This document shows, piece by piece, positions 39,701 to 51,700 of a stretch of 64,000 bases of DNA (position 1 is the stretch's first letter; every line of letters begins with the position of its first letter). Under the pieces are notes generated by a model, which saw nothing but the letters and a program-made list of their open reading frames with translations, was not told the origin of the DNA and searched no databases. This DNA is from Tanytarsus gracilentus. Taxonomy: Eukaryota > Arthropoda > Insecta > Diptera > Chironomidae. A program made the translations under genes and the position numbers. The stretch is taken from contig JAXRKN010000045.1 in assembly GCA_038502055.1 (NCBI GenBank), positions 6,988,501-7,052,500 of the forward strand. Reading direction: 5' to 3'.

Positions 39701-41320
39701 GCAGCTTGATGATTTTGAGGTGGAAAGTTGGAATTTTTTTGCGAAAATTAATGAAAAGTTTTCACTCCTTGAAATTAAAAATTTTCCACTTCAAAAGTTA
39801 AAGTCATTCACCTCTGCATAATTAAATTAAAAAATCTCTCATTTTTTCATCGAGTTCCTTAATTGTTTTATTTTGCAACAATTTTTCGCTTTCTCGCACC
39901 CCTAGTGAGTAATTTCTTTATTCAACTGCTGCAGCTCGCGCTATCATCAACACTGTGGTGAAAAAAGTTGAGCTCAGGCAAAATCCACAAGCTTAATTGT
40001 GTGCTGCTTCGCTCATGAACTTTTCATTAAAAACTTTTATCTGCAATTATATATTTTTTTTTGACTTCCGTTGTCTTTTTATTTCGACACGTTTATGTGC
40101 TGTTTCCGCTTCGAAGAACATTTCACTGCGTTTTTAATTTTTAATTAAGTCAATTTACGTTTCAGAGAGAAATTTTATCATTTGAAAAAAGTCAATGAAT
40201 AATAAAATTTACTCAAAAGATTGATTTAAATTCATCCATTTAAAAATCGTCATGTCGTTTTGTAATTAAATGTTTGAGAAAATGAAAATTAACGTATGAA
40301 AAATATTCTGACATTATTTACCTCCATCAGAGTATCCTGCTGACATCAACTCAGGCTGTAAAATGTTTGCTCATAGCTGACATTTTTATAAATATCAACG
40401 GGGTCGTTACAACCCATGCAAAAGTCGCTGTTTGTCGAAAGCATTTTTTGCCTCTCCTCCTGATGTTGTTTCATTTGATTCAACTTGTCATATTGCCATG
40501 CTTGCACAGTTATACATACACAATATATACACGGAGAGGGATGTGAAAATGAATCAGTAAATCACAATCGCAAATATCAGCGAATAAATGTTGTAAAAAT
40601 GTAGCAATGGAGGGTGAGCATGTGACAACTTTTTTTGTTGGAACACTGATGATTGTTTAAATAAAGTTTTATTAACAGATTAAGATTTAAATAAAAAATT
40701 TGAATTTGAAATAATAAAAAACGTTACGAAATGTTAAAAAAACGTTACGAAAATTTGAAAAATTGAAAATATAAAATAAGCTACAAAATTTTAAAAAATT
40801 AAAATATGTAAACTAAACAACTTTAAAAATATTCTTCGTGTTTGATCTTCATTTCATTAATTATTTTCATAAAATCTCAGTACAATAAACTTTAAGCTTT
40901 TTAAAAGCTCAACAAAAATTTTCTCAATCTTATTTTTCACCCCTTAATAAATCGCATTTTTACTCTCATGATTTAAACTCTCTAAGAATTTCTCCACGTA
41001 GTTTTCTCATTCATCTTCACTACATTCTTAATGAACATCCAACTATGTTCATAAAAGCACACCATCAACCTGATTCACGCTCCTAACTAGTAGCGAACTG
41101 CGTTGTATGCATAGAAAGTACATAAATAAGTCAAATTAATATGATTTAGGAAGTCAAAAACAAATGAATTATTACCATTTTCCATGCTCTGCACTCTGCT
41201 TTTAGTTGTTACTAAGATATTTACGCGAAGGTATGATAAATATATTTATGGATAGAATAAAGCAAATTTTTAATTTATTGCCAGCGTGAGATGAAAGGGA
41301 GAAAAAAAGTAAAGTTTAAT

Positions 41321-42877
41321 ATGTGCGAGAAGTACGCGAGAGTTTTTTTCAGATCGGTCTGAAATTTGGATATTATTTCGACACTATTACGACTATTTGC
41401 GACATGTTTTTAGTTTTTTTCGACACCCCTTAGTTTTTGAGTTATGGACATTTTAAATTTTTCAAAAAAGTCTCGCGTACTTCACGAGAACTATGCGAGA
41501 CTTTTTTGAAAAAATACTTTTTTATCAAAAGTTTTTATGTTTTCTAATAGCATTTATTTCGACTATTTACGACATCTAAACAGTTTTTGAAAAAATCTAA
41601 ATTTTCAAAAACTATAGTCATCTGAAGTTCAAGTGTCAAAAAATGCATTTTTTTATGGGAAGTACGCGAGAGATTTTTTTGAAAAATACTTTTGAACAAA
41701 ACTTTTTATGATTTCTAATAGCATTTATTTCGACTATTTGCGACATCTGATTAGTTTTTAAAAAAGTCAAAAATTTCGAAAATTATAGTCATTTAAAATT
41801 TATATAAGTGAAAAAAAAATTTCATAATTTTTTGAGAAGTACGCGAGAGAATTTTTCGAAAAATATACTTTTAACCAACACTTTTTATGTTTTCTAATAG
41901 CATTTATTTCGACTATTTACGACATCTAAACAGTTTTTGAAAAAATCTAAATTTTCAAAAACTATAGTCATCTGAAGTTCAAGTGTCAAAAAATGCATTT
42001 TTTTATGGGAAGTACGCGAGAGATTTTTTTGAAAAATACTTTTGAACAAAACTTTTTATGATTTCTAATAGCATTTATTTCGACTATTTGCGACATCTGA
42101 TTAGTTTTTAAAAAAGTCAAAAATTTCAAAAATTATAGTCATTTAAAATTTATATTAGTGAAAAAAAATTTTTCATAATTTGCGTTCATAATTTTTTCAA
42201 TTTTCAGGTAGTAAAATACTGAAAATAATGCCAAATATCAGTGAAAATTTTGGAATTTTATCTCGTTTAAATTTATTTTTGAATTTGATCGTTAAAAAAA
42301 TTAAATGCCGCAAAGAGTAGGGTTAAAAGGATTTTTTTCGAAAAATTCTCTCGCGTACTTCTCAAAAAATTATGAAATTTTTTTTTTCACTTATATAAAT
42401 TTTAAATGACTATAATTTTCGAAATTTTTGACTTTTTTAAAAACTAATCAGATGTCGCAAATAGTCGAAATAAATGCTATTAGAAATCATAAAAAGTTTT
42501 GTTCAAAAGTATTTTTCAAAAAAATCTCTCGCGTACTTCCCATAAAAAAATGCATTTTTTGACACTTGAACTTCAGATGACTATAATTTTTGAAATTTTA
42601 GATTTTTTCAAAAACTGTTTAGATGTCGCAAATAGTCGAAATAAATGCTATTAGAAAACATAAAAAGTTTTGATAAAAAAGTATTTTTTCAAAAAAGTCT
42701 CGCATAGTTCTCGTGAAGTACGCGAGACTTTTTTGAAAAATTTAAAATGTCCATAACTCAAAAACTAAGGGGTGTCGAAAAAAACTAAAAACATGTCGCA
42801 AATAGTCGTAATAGTGTCGAAATAATATCCAAATTTCAGACCGATCTGAAAAAAACTCTCGCGTACTTCTCGCACAT
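41321..42877. mobile_element. Foldback-type transposon with long inverted repeats
   Basis: A 1,557-bp element flanked by a 9-bp direct duplication AAGTTTAAT (41312-41320 and 42878-42886). The left arm 41321-41876 and right arm 42321-42877 are near-identical inverted copies of about 556 bp, starting ATGTGCGAGAAGTACGCGAG. By eye only a few mismatches separate the arms, suggesting recent insertion. Each arm has subrepeats carrying AGTACGCGAGAG and an internal 16-bp perfect palindrome pair (41461-41476 with 41495-41510). The spacer holds a further direct copy of the inner arm. There is no ORF, so it is non-autonomous. Long modular terminal repeats and a 9-bp duplication fit foldback or Mutator-like elements; Galileo-like P elements usually make 7-bp duplications. 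Confidence 0.92.
41530..42180. repeat. 350-bp direct repeat inside the foldback element
   Basis: The segment from about 41530 recurs 350 bp later from about 41880; for example, the same 20-bp context starts at 41701 and 42051. Each unit splits into two related halves of about 175 bp, each ending near AGTACGCGAGAG. The second copy lies in the spacer between the inverted arms. Confidence 0.85.
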
Positions 42878-44287
42878 AAGTTTAATTACCCAAAAATCAT
42901 TTTTTATTCTTCAAGGTGGAGTTAGAAGGCGGAGGATGTAATTAATTAAATTTTTTATCTCGCAAAATCTTGTGAGGTTAATTGGTGTTTTGTTTAAAAA
43001 ACAAACAAGAAAAAGTTTGGTGAAAATTTTCTTAGCAAACAAAAATTTACCGTTCAAAAGTGATTAATGTGCAAGTTTGAATTTTTGATGAATTTCTTCT
43101 TTTATTTATGGATATAAAGTTCATCAAGTACTAAAAACTTTTAATACAGAAATTTTAGAACTTGATTTCATAAATCGTGTATTAATAAATATTTTAAATG
43201 TAATTTACAAAATTCCAAAAAAAATTTTAAGTGTTTTTAATTTTTCTCACTCACTCAACTCGATGACTCGTTACCACACAAAAGAAAGAAATAATTGGGC
43301 GCAAGTCAAAGTTTAAATTACAAATCGCTTCCTTGAACTAGCATAAAATGCACGACTGAAGATTATTGCACACAAAAAAAAGAGTCAGTTATGCAATCTC
43401 TCATGAAAGAAAGAGCAAAAAAAATTGTTTGTCGTCTTCGTTGGAGGAAAGAAAATGTTTAACGAACTGTAAATTGTGGCAAATATTTGAAAGTTTCTTT
43501 TTCTCTCTTTTAGCCATTTTCATCACGTCCTGTGAATATAGTTTCACAATTTTTGTTACTCTTTGCTTGAATCAATGTAAGTGCAAAAACCCACAATAAA
43601 TTGTTTGAGTTTGCTCTTTTCGAATGTCAAATAAAATTATTTACTTTTTAAATATTGAAACGTTTTAAAGAAACCAAAAGTAAATGGGGAAATATTTATT
43701 AAGAGCGATTTTTTGTGAGTGAAATTTTATTCATCAAAATAAAAATCAGGATGGTAAAATTTGCGGACAATTGCATTAAAGTGTATTTTTTTGTTAAATT
43801 TTTATAAACGAGGTTTTTTATAAATTTACTGAATAAAATAATTTTATTTATAAATAACTTTAAATTGCTTCCACTTTTTCAAGCCAAAAAAATTTTTATG
43901 GGTGATGAAAAATTTACCGCAACAAGAAAAATTGTATCGTAAGAAGATTTTTTTTGCCCTCACCATTTTGTCTCATATCACTTACTGTGTTGTGGTTTTG
44001 AAAGAGAAAAAATTGTGTTGTTTTTGGGGGAAAAGAAGACAAATAAAAAATTATGATTTATTACATTCATCCGGAGTTTTTTCTTTGTAAAAAAAAACAA
44101 AAATAGGAAGTGAAATTACAACTAACAAAACATGAATTACCAAAAATTTTTTTGCAGCATCTTGAATGAAATTTAGTAAATTTTTAGAAAATGAAAAATA
44201 TGATTTAAAATTTTTAAGAGAAGAAAGTCAATTTTATCTTTCCACCCTCGAATATAAATTTTCTCTTAAGCTCACACCTTTGCAACC

Positions 44288-44344
44288 CCCAAAAAAAAAA
44301 AATTTTTTGGGGGGGGGGGTTTTTTTTTTTTTTTTTTTTTTTTA
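44288..44344. other. Homopolymer block, possible assembly artefact
   Basis: Runs of A, T, G and then more than 20 T follow one another directly. Such blocks are often collapsed or mis-assembled, so the exact sequence here should not be trusted. Confidence 0.6.
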
Positions 44345-44481
44345 TAAAAAATATTATAAAAAAAGAATTTCTACACCCTCAACTTTGTGTTGAAGAGTTT
44401 TCAAAAATTCCATGACACATCAGTAGATTGTAATCCTGCCATGCGTTTGATATAATTAACTTTCAACAGTCATAATGTGAA

Positions 44482-44744
44482 ATGTTGAAAAGACGTCTCA
44501 TTAACGCATTAATGTGTTAAATCGTATGTAGTTATATGCTGTTATTCTAGGGTAAATCTATTGTAAAGACTCATGAAAAAAACATGAACACTTGAAAGTT
44601 CAAAAGAGAAAAAATGTTGAAAAGACGTCTCATTAACGCATTAATGTGTTAAATCGTATGTAGTTATATGCTGTTATTCTAGGGTAAATCTATTGTAAAG
44701 ACTGTTGAAAAAACATGAACACTTGAAAGTTCAAAAGAGAAAAT
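44482..44744. repeat. 132-bp tandem duplication
   Basis: Two adjacent copies, starting at 44482 and 44614 with ATGTTGAAAAGACGTCTCAT, are identical except for a few bases near the end (ACTCATGAAAAAAA versus ACTGTTGAAAAAA). Each unit contains a near-perfect 20-bp palindrome, TTAACGCATTAATGTGTTAA. Confidence 0.9.
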
Positions 44745-45554
44745 TTGACTTTGAAATTTAATGAAAATATTTTTTTTTACATTCTGTAAAAATTGCACAT
44801 TTAAAAAATTAAAAGCTTTCTCAAATTTTTAAATTAAATTCATTAATCAATTTTTTAACCTTAAAAAAATATTAATTGAAAAAGCTTGCATTCAAAAAAT
44901 AAATCATTTGTTATCTCTGTACTGAGTTTAGGGTTAATGAAAAATAAACAACATCAATTTTCATGTTGACACATTTTATCATTCATCCCATGAGTTTCTT
45001 CTTAAAATTTCACATCTCGATCCACAAAATCTAAACAACTCAAAATTATCGTCAATTTTACAAGCAAAATTCTCCCTCGAGAAAATCGCAATGAGGTCGT
45101 AATTGAATTATGGTCATAAAAAATATTCTTTATGATCTTTCACAATGTACTTCAAATTTAATGCAATCGTAAATATCAAATTTTACGCTGCTCTTGCGGA
45201 AAGTTGAAATTAATAATTTTTTCTAAAGATTTGTTTAGCTAGCGATAAAAAAATCAATTTAAATTTAAAATTTCAAGAGAGAAAAACTTGAGGAATAAAA
45301 TTAAGTTCTAAAGTTCTTTTACTAAAAATTTTAATAAAGAAATTTGTATTTTTTAGTTAGTGCAAGAAAAGAGGAAAAATTTAAAGAAGAAAATATTAAT
45401 TTGAACAAATTAAAAAATATTAACAAGCGTTTCTTAATGAAGCCACACTCCTAAGTATATCTTTAATACATCATGACTATTAAGTATACAAAAAACTTGT
45501 GTCAACATATCGTCAAAGTACTTTGGGAAGTATCGACTGGAAGAAGAGCTCAAT

Positions 45555-45559
45555 TCAGT
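45555..45559 (+). promoter_or_regulatory. Initiator-like TCAGT upstream of the first lipase gene
   Basis: TCAGT, the common arthropod initiator core, lies 24 nt before the ATG at 45583. No TATA box is seen about 30 bp further upstream. Confidence 0.3.
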
Positions 45560-45582
45560 GTTCCTTCAACCGCTGAGTTAAG

Positions 45583-46946
45583 ATGAAGTTTTTAATTTTC
45601 TTCTCTTTGTTTTTTATTGGCGCAAATTGTCAAACAACGCCTGATTATACCAAAGTTTTCTTGATTTTCGTTGGAGATACTTTAACTGACTATGTGAATG
45701 TTTCATTGACAAGTAGTCTTGCATCGATTAGTGGAACTCCAGGTTTCCTAGTTCCAACATACACAAAATATTACAATCCATCGAGGCCAACTGTAATTTA
45801 CACCAATGGATGGAGATTGAACTATGGATCAGATGATGCAAAACTTATTTTGGGAAATTATCTTGCAGCAAGACCTAGATTAAATTACAACATTGCGTTC
45901 ATTGATTGGTCTGCATATACAAGAACTTTCGTCTATATCAATACAATTGCTGCAATTCCAGAGGTTTGAAATTTTAAAGATTAACCTTTTAATGATATTG
46001 ATATTAATATTTTTTAACAGACTTCAAAAACTACTTGGAATATTATCAACAGATTAAGACTCGACCCCTTAATCAACTTTGATGTCACAAATACACACCT
46101 GATTGGTTACGATCTTGGCGCACATTTCGCGTATATGGTCGCTGACAATATTTACTTTGATATGTATTTAGGTAAATTTCCACCAAGAAGACTCCAAAGA
46201 CTTACAGGTCTTGATCCAGCCGGACTTTTCGAATTTGGCGGTTTCATTTTTGGATTTTTCCAAGTTAACTCCATTGAGAGAGGAAGAGCAGAGTAAGAAT
46301 TTATTTTTAAAATATTTGCTTTCAATTAAGGGAAAATTAGTTTCACAGACATTATTCATACATCGGCAAATAAGTTTGGCACAGGACCATCAGGCGGAGA
46401 CATTGGTAATTTTTAAAAATTTATTTACTATTTTACAAAAATATTTATTAAATTTTAAATTAGAATTCTACCCCAATGGAGGTGAGACACAGCCAGGATG
46501 CTCTGCAAAGAAATCAATTCAAGATTTTCTCGGTAAATCTTTTTTATATTTTTAAAAGTGTTTAATTTTGAGAATTAATTAGTGATTAATTTTTTATTGT
46601 ACGAAATTCAACTTTTTAATTAACAAATCAAACCCAAAATTTTATTTCCATAAACTTAGCAAACGAGGACATTACAAAACTTGACAGACTCGCTTGTAGT
46701 CACAGTCGAGCATGGGAATATTATGCGGAGTCAATTCTCAGCACATCTAACACTATTTTCTTTTCCCTCGAGTGCTTTGGTTTAGCAGCTTTATTCCCAT
46801 ATAATGCTGAAAAATGTGTTGGTGGTGGACCAAATCCAAACAGTTCAATGGGCTTTTATGCATATGATCGAAGACCTCTAATAATTCCAACAACCGTTAA
46901 CTATTGGCTTGCAACCAACAACGTTTCAACTTATTCGTTGTCGTAA
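45583..46946 (+). CDS. Secreted lipase-family protein lacking the nucleophile serine (copy 1)
   Basis: Member of the pancreatic-type (alpha/beta hydrolase) lipase family, 357 aa, with a signal peptide at about 1-16. Exons are 45583-45963, 46021-46292, 46341-46405, 46464-46532 and 46660-46946, all joining in frame. The nucleophile elbow reads HLIGYDLGAH instead of the usual GHSLGAH, so the serine is Asp158. The other triad members remain: D192 in LTGLDPAG and H277 in CSHSRAW. The DIIHTSANKFG motif typical of insect lipases is kept. Loss of the serine predicts no hydrolase activity, so a binding or storage role is likelier, as for the serine-less yolk proteins of higher flies. The next gene is a paralogue 567 bp downstream. 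AATAAA occurs at 46998 and 47009. Confidence 0.9.
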
Positions 46947-47513
46947 AATGTTAATTAATTTTTGACTTTATTGTCATCATGAAAAGAATTTTATGAAAAT
47001 AAATTTTTAATAAAATTCTGAGAATTAAAATTGAAATTTTATGTCTAAATTTAACTTTCAGCCACGTCTAATTTAATCTATATCTAATACGTTTGTAAAA
47101 CATTTGATAAAACAATTTCACGAGAAGTAATTAAGCGATGACGTGGTTAATTAACAAAAACATAAGTTTGTCGTCACTAAAGTTCAAGTACGCAGTTTAG
47201 GACTTCCAGATGTAACCGCGCAGTACTTTCAAAAAATAAATTATTCATTAACGTATCAGATATTTTTGTTTCCAAAAAAATTGATTTAAAAAATTTAAAA
47301 ATGAATTTTTTAAACTTTACATGAGCTGAAAAACACGTGCGGGTACATGACCTTAGTTATTATCGGTTAAAAATGTATCTTTATCTTAATTCTGTCACTG
47401 CCACACTCCATTTCCAGTCTATACTTAAACTTCCAATAAACAAAGTCGTCATTCCTACAAACTGATGCTCTTAAAAAAATTTCCTCCAGTTTTTAATTGA
47501 CACTCGCGACAAG
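46947..47513. other. Spacer between the two lipase-family genes
   Basis: This stretch holds the poly(A) signals of the first gene and the probable promoter of the second. No further gene is seen. Confidence 0.6.
47419..47454 (+). promoter_or_regulatory. TATA and initiator of the second lipase gene
   Basis: TATACTTA at 47419-47426 is followed 30 bp later by TCATTC at 47449-47454, the spacing of a TATA box and an initiator. The ATG is at 47514. Confidence 0.4.
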
Positions 47514-48728
47514 ATGAAGTTCTTCTTAATCGCTCTGACAATTTTTATCGCCTTCAGCGAATCCTCGGCACTCGAAAATCCGATGAATATTAAATTTAGA
47601 TTTTTCGCGACTGCATTGAGTGACTCAAAGACTATTAAGCATGGCGGTGACATAACATCGGTTATCGGCACTCGATTCTTTGACGTTGAAAGAGACACAG
47701 TTATTCATCTTCATGGTTACAATTTTTATCTTCAATCGAGAGGAGCGAAACCCATCATCGAAGCTTTCATTAAATATCCGAGAGATTTAAATATAATTTA
47801 TGTCGATTACACTGCTTACACAAATAGACAAGTTAAAGTTGACATTGATCTCATCAATGGGGTATGTAAAATAAAAAAGGGGTGAGAGGCTTAGGTTTAA
47901 ATATTTAAATGCACGTCTCTTACACTTTTTAATACAATTTCAATTTTTAAAAAAATTTTTCAATCACCAAGATTGAGCGAGCAATTTTCGAAACTCTGAG
48001 AGATTTAAGAAATGCCGCTGGAGGTTTCAAAAAATCCCACATTGTCGGATTCGGTCTTGGAGCTTTTATTTCAGCTGAGGTTGGAAGATTCTTCATAAAT
48101 GAGGAAAATTATTCAATTGATCGCATCACACTTTTGGATCCAGCTGGTGAAAATTTTAAAAATGTTTTCGGATTTTGGTTAGAAGAAGCCGAACCAGTTG
48201 GAAATGATTGCGCAACGTGAGTTGATAAAAATTTGAGTAAAATTTAGATTATAATTTTTTTCATTTAGATTTGTTGATGTTGTTCACACCAATGGAGGCG
48301 TTCTTGGTCAACGCAAACCCGTCGGTCACGTTGACTTTTATGTCAATGACGGCACAACTCAAGAGCGTTGCAAAGATTGGTGGCAATTGGCATCATGTGA
48401 GTAAAATTAAAATTTTGATTTTAACAATTTTAATAAATTTTTAACAGTCGCCATCTTTGACGTTCAAATGTTTATCGGATGCAATCATCAAATGAGCTGG
48501 GAATATTGGAGTGAGTCATTGATTGGAACCGATCACGGATTTCTCGCCTACAAGTGTCCAAGCTGCTTCGATTCCAACGGCGACGTTTTAGGAAATTGGC
48601 CTTCAATGTGTACCGAGAAAACTTCAGTGTCCATGGGAATCTATGCCGATGAAATTGCCAACGATTCCAGCAAATATGGTTGCTATTATGTTCCAACCAA
48701 CGCTAAAAGTCCTTTCTCAAAAGATTAA
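47514..48728 (+). CDS. Secreted lipase-family protein lacking the nucleophile serine (copy 2)
   Basis: Second lipase-family gene, 333 aa with a signal peptide of about 18 residues (MKFFLIALTIFIAFSESS). Exons are 47514-47861, 47972-48216, 48269-48396 and 48448-48728. The nucleophile elbow reads HIVGFGLGAF, placing Gly144 where serine is expected. D172 (LLDPAG) and H254 (GCNHQMSWEYW) fit the remaining triad, and VDVVHTNGG plus GHVDFYVNDG are typical of insect neutral lipases. Glycine at this site is also seen in Drosophila yolk proteins. The differing substitutions (Asp in copy 1, Gly here) suggest loss independent of, or diverged since, the duplication. It is probably a non-enzymatic secreted protein. 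AATAAA is at 48752, 24 nt after the stop. Confidence 0.9.
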
Positions 48729-51700
48729 TTTGTAAAAAAATACTTTCGAGCAATAAAAAAATGAGCTGAAGCCGTTTTTTGATAAATTCCATGAAGTAAA
48801 GATATGTGATGATGTGTGAGGTCATGTACAAGAAAAAAAGGTTCTTCATAAATTATTTAACATCTTTTACCACAAAATTTTGATTATCCTCTTCTCATAC
48901 TTCTTTCTTGCAATCCTTTTAAGCGAAAGCTCTCAAGGGTTCATAGAAGAAATTTGTCCTAAAATGTCTATCCTTTCGGTATGTGATGCATAATTTATGC
49001 GTGCAAAAACTTTACAATCCATTTGGTTTTCTTATCATGATTTCTTTGAGAATTCTAAAAAGGGATTTGAAAAGTTTAATTTTATGAATATGGTCTGAGC
49101 CCAAGCTTCAAGTCCTTCCTAAGTTTCTAACCCCTTAAAATCTCAAAAAGTTCAAATACTTTTTCCAAATAAAGTCATCGAAATCATTTTTCACCGTAAA
49201 GTGAAATTGCAGCAAATATAAACACGATAAATTTCATTTAATGATGCATTTTCTGAATAATATTTTTAAATTGCCATAATAATAATTCATGATCCATTAA
49301 TCATAGATTTTATGACAGTCCTCCCCCTTAAAAGTGATGCACATGCAATAGACTCAATTACCTTTCGACGAACAAAAAATATCAAGAGTGACCCACATAT
49401 TCGAGCGCATTTCTAAAAGCGCCATTTAACTCATCTGCAGATAATTCCATATTTTATTGCATTGTGACAGTCTTCTTCGATATTTTTTTCTCTGCATCGC
49501 AATTTATATGATTTTTTTTATTATAAAATTGAGTCTCGTAAAATTGAGATTTATCTGCACTTGCAATTTTCATATAAATTTTATTTTTTTCCCTGTCGAA
49601 TAATTTTTTCTCGAACACCCCCTTGAGGGATATTGAAGAGGTGTGGTTGAGCTTTAATTTGATGCTGCAACTTGCGATGGTTTTGGAAAGATCTCAATTT
49701 TCCCTCACCACATATTTTCCACCTCATATGTCACCACAATGTCTCATAAAATTCATCATCTTTCGCAATATTATTCAAACTCTCATCATCGTTACACTTA
49801 TCACCAAAAATTATCACCATCACGCCAGATGACGCATGACGAACATCATCGAATGTACTTTCACACTTCAAAAATCACATCTGCCAAACAGTGTCAAGAT
49901 GGAAAATCATACAAACGATGTATCGAGAGAGATCAATGGGTGAAAAAACTTTCTATTACGAGAATTTTAACTCTACGAGACATTGATTGATGAAAGGAAA
50001 GAGGGAAAAATTCTCTTGCGACACTGAAAATGTCGTTGAGCGTGTCTGATTTCTTTACAAGTCCTTGAGATTTTCTTCATGGCTGAAACTGACATGAACT
50101 TGTCGAAGGATTTCGATTGAAAAATTCTATTAAATTTATTTTTAGGAGTAAATTTTGTGCTCTTTTAGGTTTGAGATTTTGTCAAGAAAATGTTTGAGTT
50201 CATCTGACGTGAAAAATTTGCGACATTTAAGGGTTTGTGAATTTTTTCTTCTCGGAATGAAAAATGTTGAAAAATTTTAAAAAATTCTCCCTTCATATTT
50301 TTTTGTTATAAAATATTTAACCATTTATAATTTCAACGGTTACATAAAATTTAAAATAAAGGAGAGAGTTCTAAAGTTCATGTACTAAAAGCTTGATGTT
50401 CTAAAAAAGTCACACACATTAAATTTTTTGAATAACACAAAATGTTTGTTGTTTCTGTGACATGAAAAATCTTTAAAGATTTTCTAATAAATTTTTTCCT
50501 TTACCCTTCACAAACCCAAAAGCAAGGGTAAAAACCCAGCTGTGAACTAGTTCTGTAATTAAATACTTTTACCCCAATTGAGTTACATCGAATGAAAAAG
50601 TATTAGTTGAACCATTTTCGCCCATTATCAAACTACATCATTTTATCCTCATTTATTTGATCAGCTGCTTCCATCGAAAATAGTTTTTTCACTCTTAGTT
50701 TACTCAACCACAACAAAAGCTTATAAAAAATGTAGGAAAAATGCCCAGCAGACGCGTAAAAACATGCACGCATACAAAAAAGTTTATTTTTTGGGGCAGA
50801 GAGAAAAAAAATCAGCAACATAAAAGCATCGTTGATGATAAGAGCGATGGGAATGAGTGAGTTCGACCTTCACACATAACTTAAAGAGTAGATCAGCAAA
50901 AAGGTCCATACACAAGGCATCGTGTGTGGACTTTAATAGCTAATGTGACTTTATTTAGTTCTCGAACAATCATTTATCACGCAAAGACTCGCATCACACT
51001 CATCCCTTTTGCGGATCATCAGCTTTTATTTTTGTTTTTCGCTTCTCGGTGAGTTATTGCCAAATAAATTTCAAATAAAATCGATCTGGAATGAAAACGA
51101 TGTGGGAGGAAAATTAGGAGGGAAATTTTGATGTCGTCATTTGGCACTGCAAGAAAATAAATTTAAGATTATCTCAAAAGAATTAAAACAACCCGAAAAA
51201 ATTCTCAACTTTATTTCTTTTTCCTCATAATGAACTTCAGCAACTCAAAAGTCCTTCGAAGAATGGAAACTGCATTTTAATTTATTTTCTCCTTCTTGCA
51301 CTCATCTCTATCGCTCCCAAGCCTGTAACAAAACACAGAAAATTGAAATTTAAATGAAAAACTTTTTTTAAATGATTTCTTCTTTTTTTATTATTCTCGT
51401 CTTCATAAAATGTCTCGTCAACATCATCTTATTTTACTTAACTGAGCAGAAAATACAATTTTGCGAAGACTTTCATCATAACTTTCTTTCTGCTTTAGTT
51501 CTCTTTGTTGTCGAGTTTATGTTTAAAAATTTATTTTTTAACTGTACAGATTTAGGAAAAGATACATTAAATTAATGAGATGCAAGGAATGGAAAGTTCA
51601 AACTAGAAATTTAAAAAAAATAAAAAGCTTTTCAAAGTTCATTTTTAACTTATCAAAAAAAGCTCTGAATCTTAAAAGCACTAAAAACTTTTGTATTTCA

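Larger units (their letters stand above)
30765..45582. other. 15-kb gene-poor region
   Basis: No supported coding gene on either strand. The leader and promoter of the HIF prolyl hydroxylase gene should lie at the left end, where CACGT occurs at 30872-30876 and 30902-30906. The foldback element at 41321-42877, the tandem duplication at 44482-44744 and a suspicious homopolymer block at 44288-44344 are annotated separately. A small exon-like island is at 40322-40355. The rest is AT-rich with simple repeats, such as a GA-rich tract near 38050-38075. Confidence 0.5.

Noticed and set aside
44166..44393. Plus-strand open frame running through the homopolymer block.
   Set aside because: Its C-terminal part is low-complexity sequence from A/G/T runs, with no domain or splice context.
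49623..49990. His/Ser-rich overlapping plus-strand frames.
   Set aside because: Low-complexity CATCAT-type DNA gives open frames in several phases; no protein character.
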